Source: JAGWRA01 sp963711505 (GTDB lineage Bacteria > Acidobacteriota > Vicinamibacteria > Vicinamibacterales > CAVVIG01). From it: a DNA stretch of 64,000 nt. The notes beneath the pieces are model-generated. The model ran no database searches, had not been told where the DNA came from, and saw only the letters and a program-made list of their open reading frames with translations. Both the position numbers and the translations under genes were made by a program. Of this stretch, positions 39,953-49,616 are shown in pieces. The DNA is taken from positions 2,232,001-2,296,000 of the forward strand of contig CAVQEJ010000003.1 in assembly GCA_963711505.1 (NCBI GenBank), read 5' to 3'. The stretch's first letter is position 1, and each line of letters opens with the position of its first letter.

Positions 39953-40504
39953 TCAGCCGACCAGAACGGCGGCGGCCACGACCGTGGTCCAGAGCCCCTT
40001 CTTGTCCCCGACGGCCGTCTGGGTGACGTTCTGGGTCCGGACAATCTGATTCGAGAGGCGGTAGACTTCCTTCTTCTCGTCCCAGCTCTTGTCGGGGTCG
40101 AAGTCGAGGCCGAGAGTGGTCGCGAGCATCTCGGCCGCCAGCTCTTCCGCGTAGTCGCCCGCCGTGTCTTCATTCTCGCCGTAGCTGTGGTGCTCGGACA
40201 GGTAGCCGTAGAGCTTGTTGTCGCGCGGGATGGCGACGCCCACGGTGGCCGCGATGAGGCGGTGCGGTTCGCGGGTCGCGGTCTCGGACATGACGACGAA
40301 GGTCACCTGGCCGGGTTTGAGACGCTTCATGCCTTCGGATCGGGAGAGGATCCGGCAGCCGGGAGGAAAGATGCTCGACACCCGGACGAGGTTGCAGGCT
40401 GCGATGCCGGCGGAACGAAGGGCGAGCTCGAAGGACGTGAGCTTCTCGCGGTGCTTGCCGACGCCCTTGGTGAAGAACATCTCCTTGGGAACGAATCCGA
40501 TCAC
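39953..40504 (-). CDS. pdaD: Pyruvoyl-dependent arginine decarboxylase
   Basis: Self-cleaving enzyme that converts arginine to agmatine, a step to polyamines or acid resistance. 183 residues from a GTG start at 40504, with AGGAG 8 bases before it. The processing site RVSSIFPPGC is conserved: cleavage between Ser43 and Ser44 would make the pyruvoyl group. Further family motifs are GQVTFVVMSE, AATVGVAIP and GYLSEHHSYGE. This family is known mainly from archaea and some bacteria. It is a single gene, divergent from the Yip1 gene. Confidence 0.92.
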   Translation of the reverse strand: MIGFVPKEMFFTKGVGKHREKLTSFELALRSAGIAACNLVRVSSIFPPGCRILSRSEGMKRLKPGQVTFVVMSETATREPHRLIAATVGVAIPRDNKLYGYLSEHHSYGENEDTAGDYAEELAAEMLATTLGLDFDPDKSWDEKKEVYRLSNQIVRTQNVTQTAVGDKKGLWTTVVAAAVLVG

Positions 40505-40833
40505 TGTTGTGCGCTCCTGCCTGAACCGGACCACCCTGATGCCGCGACCTCGTCCGCACGCGGTGAGGCCGGCACCCCGCCCGTCCGCGGGCCCGCGACG
40601 TCGCCACATCCGGTCGACATCAATCGGCCCTTCGCCAAATTCGCATCGTAATGAAGGTGTCTGAGGCTGTCAAGAAAACAACAGGGGTCGGGAAAGGCTG
40701 TGCACACGCGCGGCCGGGTCTACGCTACAATTGTGTCGTCTGCCGCAGCATGCCACGCGCGCGCACCGCCGCGATGCCAGCGGCGTGTGCGTCAGGTCCG
40801 GCGGCCACCGCGTTCGAGCTTCGAGGATTCCGC
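40505..40833. other. Divergent intergenic region
   Basis: 329 bases between the divergent arginine decarboxylase and Yip1 genes. TACAAT at 40726-40731 is a fair -10 element toward the Yip1 gene, with no good -35. An in-frame ATG at 40651 would extend the Yip1 protein by 61 residues of atypical composition, so I leave this stretch non-coding. Confidence 0.4.
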
Positions 40834-41568
40834 ATGTCCGATTCCGGCACCGCGACCGTTCCGGCGCCCACCGCGCCGGGACTGATGGCGCGGTGCGCCG
40901 GCGTCCTGCTGTCGCCGAGTCGCACGCTGCAGACGGTGGCCGCACGCGCCGACTGGGTGGGCGTGCTGGTGCTCACCTCGGTCGTCGCCATGCTCTGCGC
41001 CGGCGGCCTGCGGATGACGGCCGTCGGCCGGCAGGCGACGCTGGACCAGCAGGTGCGGACGATCGAGAGCTTCGGCCGGCAGATCAGCGACACCCAGTAC
41101 GCGACCTTGCAGCGGGTCGACCGGTACGCGGCGCCCATCGGCGCCGCGCAGGGATTGTTCGGCACGCCGCTGGCCGCGTTCGTCGTCGCCCTCCTGCTAT
41201 TCGGTTATTTCCATGCCCGGTCGGCGGTCGCCGTCCGCTTCACGCAGGTGCTGGCCATCGTCGCGCACGCCGGCGTCGTGCTGGCGCTGCAGCAGGTCGT
41301 GGTGACGCCGCTGGCCTACGTCCGGCAGACGCTGGCCAGCCCGGCGAACCTGTCGGCCCTGTTTCCCGTCTTCGATCAGGGAACGTTCCTGGCCGGGCTG
41401 ACCGGCGCGCTCGATCTGTTCCGCCTCTGGTGGATTGTCGTCCTGGCGATCGGCCTCGGCGCGCTCTACCGCCGCCGGACGGGCCCGATCTTCCTGGGCC
41501 TCTGCGGCGTCTATCTCGGGATCGGTGTCGTCCTGGCCGTGCTGCAGGTCGCGACGGGAGGAGTCTGA
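40834..41568 (+). CDS. Yip1-domain membrane protein
   Basis: 244-residue polytopic protein of the Yip1 family. A short polar N-terminus (MSDSGTATVPAPTAPGLMAR) leads to CAGVLLSPSRTLQTVAARADW, the usual Yip1 entry, then five hydrophobic segments. The downstream adaptor gene starts 4 bases after its stop, so it heads an operon with an adaptor and two permeases. Function unknown; perhaps assists that export complex. A second Yip1 gene lies at 51399-52158. Confidence 0.78.
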   Translation: MSDSGTATVPAPTAPGLMARCAGVLLSPSRTLQTVAARADWVGVLVLTSVVAMLCAGGLRMTAVGRQATLDQQVRTIESFGRQISDTQYATLQRVDRYAAPIGAAQGLFGTPLAAFVVALLLFGYFHARSAVAVRFTQVLAIVAHAGVVLALQQVVVTPLAYVRQTLASPANLSALFPVFDQGTFLAGLTGALDLFRLWWIVVLAIGLGALYRRRTGPIFLGLCGVYLGIGVVLAVLQVATGGV

Positions 41569-41572
41569 ATCC

Positions 41573-42907
41573 TTGGGCAAGCGATATCTCATCGGTGCCA
41601 TCGTCATCCTGGTCCTGGCCGGCAGCATCGCCGGCGGCTACTGGTTCCGGAAGAAGGATGGCATCGCGGTCAACGGCGAGACGATTCAACACCGGAACCT
41701 GACCGCGATCGTGTCGGCCTCGGGCACCATCCAGCCGAAGCGGTCGGTCAACATCAGCGCCGACACCATCGGCCGGGTCACCCGCCTGGCCGTCCAGGAG
41801 GGCGAGCGCGTCAAGGCCGGACAGTTCCTGCTGCAGATCGATCCCAAGTCGCTGCAGACGGCGGTGAACCGGGGCCAGGCCAGCCTCGACGCCGAGCGGT
41901 CGACGCTGGCCGCGGCGCAGGTCGCCGTGCAGACCGCGCGGGCGAACCTCGCGCTCACCACCGAGACGCTGAAGCGCCAGCAGCAGCTCTGGGCCGAACA
42001 GCTGACGACCCGCGAGGCGCTCGACAAGGCGCAGAACGACGTCAGCGTCCGCGAGTCGGAGCTGAAGGCGCGCCAGGCCGACGCCATCACCCAGGAGGAA
42101 CGGATCAAGCAGCAGGCCGCCTCCCTGGCCTCGGCCCGCTACGACCTCAGCAAGGTCACGATCGACTCGCCGATCGACGGCATCGTCACCCGCCGGAACA
42201 TCGAGGAGGGCGAGACGGTGATGATCGGCACGATGAACAATGCCGGCACGGTGCTGCTGACGATCGCCGACATGTCGATCATCCAGGCGGAAGTGAACGT
42301 GGACGAGACCGACATTCCCAACGTCCAGCTCGGACAGCCGGCGGCGGTCAGCGTCGACGCCTATCCGGACCGGACGTTCAAGGGGCACGTAACGGAAATC
42401 GGCAACAGCCCGATTCAGGACACGTCCACCGCGGCGTCGACCGGTTCGCAGCAGGCGACGAACTTCAAGGTGGTCGTCCGGATCGACGAGCCGATTCCGG
42501 ACGTGCGTCCCGGGTTCACGTGCACGGCCGACATCACGACCGCGACCCGGAAGGACGCGGTGGCCGTGCCGATCCAGTCGGTGACGACGCGCGAACTGGT
42601 GTACGACGCGGCGGGGCACCTCGTGAAGACCCCGGCGGCGTCGGCGGGGTCCGCCACCGACCCGGCGGTCCTGTCCACGCCGCTGAAGCCGGGCGAGACC
42701 CGGAAGGAGACCGAGGGGGTCTTCGTGATCCGCGAGGGCAAGGCGGTCTTCGTGCCGATCAAGGTCGGGATCGCGGGCGATCGCTATTTCGAGGCGCTGT
42801 CGGGGCTGAAGGCGGGGGACGTGGTCGTGACCGGCCCGTACGCCTCGGTGCGCCAGATGAAGGACGGCGACAGCGTGCGCCTCTCGAAGACGCCGGTCGT
42901 CGGCTAG
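41573..42907 (+). CDS. Periplasmic adaptor (HlyD/MacA family)
   Basis: Membrane fusion protein that links an inner-membrane transporter to an outer-membrane channel. 444 residues from a TTG start, with GGAGGAG about 10 bases before. One N-terminal membrane helix (YLIGAIVILVLAGSIAGGYW) is followed by a lipoyl half (GTIQPKRSVNISADTIGRV) and a coiled-coil hairpin (about 105-195). The second lipoyl half reads DSPIDGIVTRRNIEEGETV, and a beta-barrel and membrane-proximal domain follow. The next two genes are MacB-like permeases. Confidence 0.9.
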   Translation: MGKRYLIGAIVILVLAGSIAGGYWFRKKDGIAVNGETIQHRNLTAIVSASGTIQPKRSVNISADTIGRVTRLAVQEGERVKAGQFLLQIDPKSLQTAVNRGQASLDAERSTLAAAQVAVQTARANLALTTETLKRQQQLWAEQLTTREALDKAQNDVSVRESELKARQADAITQEERIKQQAASLASARYDLSKVTIDSPIDGIVTRRNIEEGETVMIGTMNNAGTVLLTIADMSIIQAEVNVDETDIPNVQLGQPAAVSVDAYPDRTFKGHVTEIGNSPIQDTSTAASTGSQQATNFKVVVRIDEPIPDVRPGFTCTADITTATRKDAVAVPIQSVTTRELVYDAAGHLVKTPAASAGSATDPAVLSTPLKPGETRKETEGVFVIREGKAVFVPIKVGIAGDRYFEALSGLKAGDVVVTGPYASVRQMKDGDSVRLSKTPVVG

Positions 42908-42945
42908 GTCGGGGCGGCGCCGGCCGGCGTCCCGCGGCAGACAGC

Positions 42946-44173
<1,228 letters not shown>

Positions 44174-44177
44174 GCCG

Positions 44178-45468
44178 ATGAAGCTGCGCCTCGGCCTGCT
44201 CACCGAAGTCGTCCGGATGGCGATGGACACGCTGCGCTCGAACAAGCTGCGGTCCGCCCTGACCGTCCTGGGCGTCGTCATCGGCATCACGGCCATCGTC
44301 GGCATGACGTCGCTCATCCGCGGCTTCGACGAGTCGCTCCGCAACAGCATCAAGGAGATCGGCCCCAACACGATCTTCGTCCAGAAGTTCGGCTTCACCA
44401 GCCTCGGCAGCGGCAAGTCGTTCACCGACCTGCTGAAGCGGCCGAACCTGACGGTCGGCGACGCGGAGGCCATCGCCAGCAGCGCGCCGACCGTGAAGAT
44501 GGTGGACATCTGGCTCGGCTCGGGCCCCGGCCGCGTCGTGCAGGAGCGGATCGGCTACCGGAGCACCCGCACGAAGCCGATCATCGTGATGGGGTCGACG
44601 CAGAACTTCGCCGCGGTCAACTTCATCAAGCTCGTCGCCGGCCGGTTCTTCACCGCCGCCGAGGTGCTCCACCGGCGCAAGGTCGTCGTCCTCGGGTACA
44701 ACCCGTACCAGAGCCTCTTCCCGGACGCCGATCCCATCGGGAAGTCGGTCCGGATCGGCAACGGCCGCTACACCGTCGTCGGCGTGCTCGACAAGCGGCC
44801 GAACCCCGGTTTCGGCAACTCCGGCGTCGACGACTTCGTCGTGATTCCCGAGACGGTCTACCAGGCGCAGTACCGGCGTCGACGCCCGGCACGCCGAACG
44901 GGGCACGCTGGCGAACATCATGATCGTCGTCGTTCCGCGCGACGGGGTGCCGCGTGCGGCGGCGCTGCAGGACGTGGAGACGGTGATGCGCATCCGCCAC
45001 GGCCTGAAGCTCGACCAGCCCGACGACTTCGACCTGGTGACGCAGGACGAGGCGCTGAAGGTGTGGGACCGGATCAGCGGCGCGACCTACCTCGCCCTCG
45101 TCGTCATCTCCTCGATCGCCCTGATGGTCGGCGGCATCGGCGTCATGGCCATCATGATGATCTCGGTGACCGAGCGGACGCGGGAGATCGGGGTGCGGAA
45201 GGCCCTCGGCGCCAGGCGGCGCGAGATCCTGTGGCAGTTCCTCATCGAGGCCGCCTTCCTCACGATGCTCGGCGGCGTGCTGGGCGTCATCATCGGCAGT
45301 GGCATCGGCATCGCCGTCCACTACCTGTCCGGCTTCCCAATCTCGCTGCCCTGGTGGTCGTTCGCGCTCGGCCTGGGCTTCTCCGCCTCGGTCGGCATCT
45401 TCTTCGGCATGGTCCCCGCCGTCCGGGCCTCCCGGCTCGACCCAATCGACGCGCTCCGCTACGAATAG
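44178..45468 (+). CDS. FtsX/MacB-type ABC permease 2
   Basis: Second permease, paralogous to the preceding one: N-terminal helix region MDTLRSNKLRSALTVLGVVIGITAIVG, periplasmic domain, and FtsX domain with TERTREIGVRKALGARRREI, ending LDPIDALRYE. Near 44878 one extra C breaks the frame; QYGVDARHAERGTLANIM is restored. With the adaptor it should form a tripartite exporter, but no ATP-binding protein gene lies in this operon. Confidence 0.9.
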
Positions 45469-45490
45469 CCGCGGGGTCGGCATCATTCAG

Positions 45491-45680
45491 TTCGCATGGG
45501 GCCCCACCCCCATGCGGAGCTGACGCCGATGCCTCGCCTCGGATCTTCATGTCCTCGGCTCGGCATGGCTTCGGCGAAGCCCTCTTCCGGCGCCCGCCGC
45601 CAGTTCGAGCGGCCATGGCGCCGATCGCAAGGTCCGGAGCGTGAGCGACGGCGGCGCATGGGGGTGGGGCCCCATGCGAA
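45491..45680. repeat. 190-base element with perfect 26-base terminal inverted repeats
   Basis: The first 26 bases (45491-45516, starting TTCGCATGGGGCCCC) are the exact reverse complement of the last 26 (45655-45680). Each arm is itself nearly palindromic (GCATGGGG/CCCCATGC). The 138-base interior holds a hairpin GGCTTCG-G-CGAAGCC and no gene. It lies between the permease operon and the EF-G paralogue. It could be a MITE-like or REP-like element, or a structured RNA. Confidence 0.65.
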
Positions 45681-45701
45681 TTGAAGAATGTTTCAACCGT
45701 A

Positions 45702-45730
45702 TTGCAGACGGCCCGCCCGGTCGATATGAT
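45702..45730 (+). promoter_or_regulatory. Sigma-70 promoter of the EF-G paralogue
   Basis: TTGCAG (45702-45707), a 17-base spacer, then TATGAT (45725-45730). The predicted start near 45737 leaves a leader of about 120 bases. A ribosome-binding AGGAGG lies before the ATG at 45860. Confidence 0.7.
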
Positions 45731-45859
45731 GCCGGAAGTCACGGTAGATGACTGCGATCTCGGCGGCTGGCGGGCCTGACCCGGCTGTTCGCCGCGCATG
45801 CGGGCTTTCCGCGTGCGCCGGGCCCCGTTCCTCCGCGCCGCGAACAGGAGGGTACCCCG

Positions 45860-47953
45860 ATGAGAGTCTACGACACGTCGAGTCTCCGGAACCTTGCGCT
45901 GGTCGGCCACACCGGATCGGGCAAGACACAGCTGGCGTCGGCGATGCTCTTCGACGCGCAGATGGTCAACCGCTTTGGCCGGGTCGACGACGGCACGACG
46001 GTCACGGACTTCGACGACGAGGAAATCGCCCGCAAACATACTCTGTCCTCCAGCCTCGCCTACGCCGAGTGGAACAAGCACAAGATCAACCTGATCGACA
46101 CCCCGGGCGTCGCCAACTTCCTGAGTGACGCGCGCGCGGCCCTCCGGGTCGCCGATGCCGCCGTCGTCGTGGTCGACGCGGTGGCGGGCGTGATGGTCTC
46201 CACCGAGAAGGTCTGGGCCGTGGCCGAGGAGCTGAAGCTGCCCCGGCTCATCGTGCTGAACCGGCTCGACCGCGATCGCGCCAGCCAGGCGCGCGCCATG
46301 GATTCGCTGCACGAGGCGTGCAGCCGCACCTGCATTCCCATCCAGCTCCCGATCGGCGAAGAGAAGAGCTTCCGCGGCGTCGTCGACCTCGTCGGCATGC
46401 GCGCCTACACCTTCGCGACCGACGGCAGCGGCACGATGACCGAGGGCGACGTGCCGGCCGACATGGCCGACGCGGCCGGCGCCGCGCGCGACGCCCTCAT
46501 CGAGATGGTCGCGGAAGCCGACGAAGCGCTGATGGAGAAGTTCTTCGAGGCGGGCTCGCTCACGCAGGACGAGCTGCTCGCCGGCCTGCGGGCCGCGACG
46601 CTCGCCGGGCGGGTCTTCCCCGTCGTCTGCACGTCGGCGATGGCGAACATCGGCATCCAGACGCTCCTGGACGCCGTCCTGGCCTACCTGCCGTCACCGG
46701 CCGAGCGGACGCTGCGCACGCTGACCAACGGCCAGGAGGGGACGCGCACGGCCTCCGACGCCGATCCGCTGGCCATCTTCGTCTGGAAGACGATCGCCGA
46801 TCCGTTCGCCGGCCGCATCACGATGTTCCGCGTGGTGTCGGGCATCCTGAAGACGGATTCCACCGTGCACAACAAGACGCGCGACTCCGACGAGCGGATG
46901 GCGCACGTGATGCTGCTGCAGGGGAAGACCCAGACGCAGGTCCCGCAGTTCCACGCCGGGGATCTCGGCGCCGTCGCGAAGCTGAAGGACACGCTCACCG
47001 GCGATACGCTCGGCGACAAGGGCGACCCGACGCTGTTCCCGCCGATCAAGTTCCCCGAAGCGGTGCTCGCGTACACCATCGAGCCGAAGACCCACGGCGA
47101 CGAGGACAAGATCAGCACGTCGATCCACCGGCTCGAGGAAGAGGATCCGACCATTCATTACAGCCGCGACCCGCAGACGAAGGAGCTGCTCCTCGCCGGC
47201 CAGGGCCAGCTCCACATCGAGGTCACGGTCGCCAAGCTGAAGCGGCGCTTCGGCGTCGAGGTGAACCTGAAGCCACCGCACATCCCCTACCGCGAGACGA
47301 TCACGGCGGCCACCGAGGCGCACGGCCGCCACAAGAAGCAGACCGGCGGCCACGGCCAGTTCGGCGACTGCAAGATCCGGATGGAGCCGCTCGCGCGCGG
47401 AGCCGACTTCGAGTTCGTCGACGACATCTTCGGCGGGTCGGTGCCGAGGCAGTTCATTCCCGCCGTCGAGAAGGGGATTCAGGACGCCCGCCGGCGCGGC
47501 TACCTCGCCGGCTTCCCGGTGGTCGACTTCCGCGCCAGCCTGTTCGACGGGTCGTTCCACCCGGTCGACTCGAACGAGATGTCGTTCAAGATGGCCGGGT
47601 CGCTGGCGTTCAAGGACGGAATGTCGCGCGCCCATCCGACGATCCTCGAGCCGGTGATGGACGTGGAGGTGTACGCGCCGAGCGATTACGCCGGCGACCT
47701 GATGGGCGATCTGAACAGCCGCCGCGGCCGGATCAGCGGCATGGACACGCGCGGCGCGACGACGATCATCAAGGCCCAGGTGCCGATGTCGGAGATGCTC
47801 ACCTACGAGCAGTACCTGACGTCGGCCACCAGCGCCCGCGGCACCTACCACATGGAGTTCTCGCACTACGACGAGGTGCCGTCGCACCTGCAGACGAAGA
47901 TCATCGCGGCCGCCAAGGCCGAGCGGGAGGGCGTGGAGGTCGAAGAGGGCTGA
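45860..47953 (+). CDS. fusA2: Elongation factor G-like protein (EF-G paralogue)
   Basis: GTPase related to translation factor EF-G; the exact role of this subfamily is not settled. 697 residues with all five EF-G domains. The P-loop is GHTGSGKT (16-23), G3 is DTPGVANF with Val84 where canonical EF-G has the catalytic His, and G4 is NRLD. The domain IV-V region ends with GDLMGDLNSRRGRISGMDTRG and EQYLTSATSARGTYHMEFSHY. The gene stands alone behind its own promoter. The true fusA is not in the window. Confidence 0.9.
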   Translation: MRVYDTSSLRNLALVGHTGSGKTQLASAMLFDAQMVNRFGRVDDGTTVTDFDDEEIARKHTLSSSLAYAEWNKHKINLIDTPGVANFLSDARAALRVADAAVVVVDAVAGVMVSTEKVWAVAEELKLPRLIVLNRLDRDRASQARAMDSLHEACSRTCIPIQLPIGEEKSFRGVVDLVGMRAYTFATDGSGTMTEGDVPADMADAAGAARDALIEMVAEADEALMEKFFEAGSLTQDELLAGLRAATLAGRVFPVVCTSAMANIGIQTLLDAVLAYLPSPAERTLRTLTNGQEGTRTASDADPLAIFVWKTIADPFAGRITMFRVVSGILKTDSTVHNKTRDSDERMAHVMLLQGKTQTQVPQFHAGDLGAVAKLKDTLTGDTLGDKGDPTLFPPIKFPEAVLAYTIEPKTHGDEDKISTSIHRLEEEDPTIHYSRDPQTKELLLAGQGQLHIEVTVAKLKRRFGVEVNLKPPHIPYRETITAATEAHGRHKKQTGGHGQFGDCKIRMEPLARGADFEFVDDIFGGSVPRQFIPAVEKGIQDARRRGYLAGFPVVDFRASLFDGSFHPVDSNEMSFKMAGSLAFKDGMSRAHPTILEPVMDVEVYAPSDYAGDLMGDLNSRRGRISGMDTRGATTIIKAQVPMSEMLTYEQYLTSATSARGTYHMEFSHYDEVPSHLQTKIIAAAKAEREGVEVEEG

Positions 47954-48117
47954 CGGCCCGGCTCGCGCCGATTCCGGAAGCCCCTCGACGATGACGTCCG
48001 GTGTCCGGGCGCGGATCGCCCGGACGAACGCCGGGGTCGGAACCGTACGCCGTATTCGTTCACAAAGCACCGCATGCGAGCCCGGGCTCGCGTCAAGACC
48101 AAATCAAGCGCGACTGA

Positions 48118-48250
48118 TCACTGTGCAGGTTGAAAGAACAGCCCGCCCAGCTTGCCGTCGGGTGTGAAGACCACTTCAATATCGACGGCCGTCCGGATGA
48201 AATTGCAGCGGACGTGGAACGTGTCGTCGATGGCGGCGTGCTCGGGGCGC
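48118..48250 (-). pseudogene. Remnant of a DUF3887-type domain gene
   Basis: A minus-strand frame ends DDTFHVRCNFIRTAVDIEVV..., then TPDGKLGGLFFQPAQ and a stop at 48118. This looks like the end of a DUF3887 domain, often found before alpha/beta hydrolases. No start or upstream part exists; the SEC-C gene begins on the other strand at 48300. I read it as a gene fragment left after rearrangement. Recognition rests on about 45 residues. Confidence 0.4.
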
Positions 48251-48299
48251 GGTGGGGCGTGTCGGTCGCGGCGGACGCAAATCCTGTACACTGAAGCCG

Positions 48300-48578
48300 A
48301 TGACACCTGCAATCAGTCCCCGACCAGGGCGCAACGCGCCCTGCCCCTGCGGCTCCGGCCGCAAGTACAAACACTGCTGTCTCGAAAAGGATGAGGCCGA
48401 GGCGAGCGCGGCCCGAGCACAGACCGCGGCCGACGCCTCCGGGCAGGCTTCCGAGACGGCGGCGCCCCCCGCGGCCAAGCGGACGCCGAGGCCCGAAACG
48501 CATCAGCCCTGGAAGGCCAAGACGACGCGCGGGTTCATTCCGCGCTCGCGGACACCCCGGAAGGTCGGCGGCAGCTAG
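48300..48578 (+). CDS. SEC-C motif small protein
   Basis: 92 residues. The zinc-binding SEC-C motif RNAPCPCGSGRKYKHCCLEK spans residues 11-30, as at the SecA C-terminus. The rest is Ala/Pro-rich and ends with a basic tail (TTRGFIPRSRTPRKVGG). The motif usually binds zinc and may contact SecB or the ribosome; the role of stand-alone forms is unclear. The YaeQ gene begins 11 bases after its stop. Confidence 0.82.
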   Translation: MTPAISPRPGRNAPCPCGSGRKYKHCCLEKDEAEASAARAQTAADASGQASETAAPPAAKRTPRPETHQPWKAKTTRGFIPRSRTPRKVGGS

Positions 48579-48589
48579 GTCCGTCTCGC

Positions 48590-49132
48590 ATGGCGCTGAC
48601 CGCGACCATCTACAACTTTGACGTCGAGTTGGCCGACACCGATCGCCAGGTGTACGAGTCGCTCGCGCTGCGTGTCGCACGCCATCCTTCCGAATCGGAA
48701 GAATATCTGGTCACGCGCCTCCTGGCGTACCTGCTGGAGTTCACCGAGGGCATGGCCTTTTCGCGCGGCGTGTCCGATCCCGACGAGCCAACGATCGTCG
48801 TCCGCGACCTGACGGGCGCCATCAGCGCGTGGATCGATATCGGCACGCCCGATGCCGCCCGTCTGCACAAGGCGTCGAAGGCCGCGCGCCGCGTGGTGGT
48901 CTACACGCACAAGGATCCGACGCAGTTCCTGAAGCAGCTCGATGGCGAACGGATTCATCGTGCCGACGCCCTGGAGCTGTATGCGATCGATCGCGTCCTG
49001 GTGAGCGCACTGGTCGCGCGGCTCGAGCGGCGCGTCGCGTTCAGCCTGTCGATCGCGGACCGTGAGCTGTACCTCTCAATTGGCGGAGACAACCTTACCG
49101 GCGCGGTCGTGCGTCTCAGCCGCAACGCTTGA
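48590..49132 (+). CDS. yaeQ: YaeQ family protein
   Basis: 180 residues, full length for the family, with a PD-(D/E)XK nuclease-like fold. It begins MALTATIYNFDVELADTDRQ, has ARHPSESEEYLVTRLLAYLL, SDPDEPTIVVRDLTG and WIDIGTPDAARLHKASKAA, and ends in the short beta strand NLTGAVVRLSRNA. The biochemical role is unknown; E. coli YaeQ was once linked to suppression of rfaH loss. Intact and probably cotranscribed with the SEC-C gene. Confidence 0.9.
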   Translation: MALTATIYNFDVELADTDRQVYESLALRVARHPSESEEYLVTRLLAYLLEFTEGMAFSRGVSDPDEPTIVVRDLTGAISAWIDIGTPDAARLHKASKAARRVVVYTHKDPTQFLKQLDGERIHRADALELYAIDRVLVSALVARLERRVAFSLSIADRELYLSIGGDNLTGAVVRLSRNA

Positions 49133-49616
49133 CGGCGCGGCCATGATCCTCGACTGCCGCGATCGGTTGTTGGCGATTGCGTGTCCAGCCGACTTGAATC
49201 TCCGATTCCAGAGCCGGGACGTGCGGCGGCCGATGCTGGACACCATCGTCCCAGAGGCGAACAGCGGCGGCGCGAAGGGTTCTCGCGCGGGAGCGCGATT
49301 TTCCGTCGAGCGTCTCCACTCTGCGCACGCCGGGGTCACTGTAATGTGAGGATGGGGTGCGCGAGCCGACGAAACAGCCCGCTTGGCACATGGGACGATA
49401 GGAAGCATTAGCGGCCTTCGGAGTCAACATAAGGCTCCTTCTCGGACCAGGATGCCCGGCCGTCGGGTGGCCGTCGGACTCCGATCGGCCCGTGGCACGG
49501 GGCAGATTAGCCGCATCCCGAGCCGCGGATCACTGGCGATTCACCAGGATGCCCGCGCGGCGCGCCGGAAACCGCACACGTCGGGCGCCTCGGCGGCCGG
49601 TCAGTCGGACGCCAGC
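49133..49616. other. Intergenic region downstream of the transposase, nothing identified
   Basis: 484 bases between yaeQ and the end of the IS91-type transposase gene. I see no gene. ACCAGGATGCCCG occurs twice (near 49447 and 49547). The insertion-sequence end should lie here, but I could not place it. Confidence 0.45.

Noticed and set aside
49076..49408. 110-codon minus-strand frame downstream of yaeQ
   Set aside because: No ribosome-binding site and no recognisable family; it overlaps the end of yaeQ, and its composition looks like non-coding DNA.
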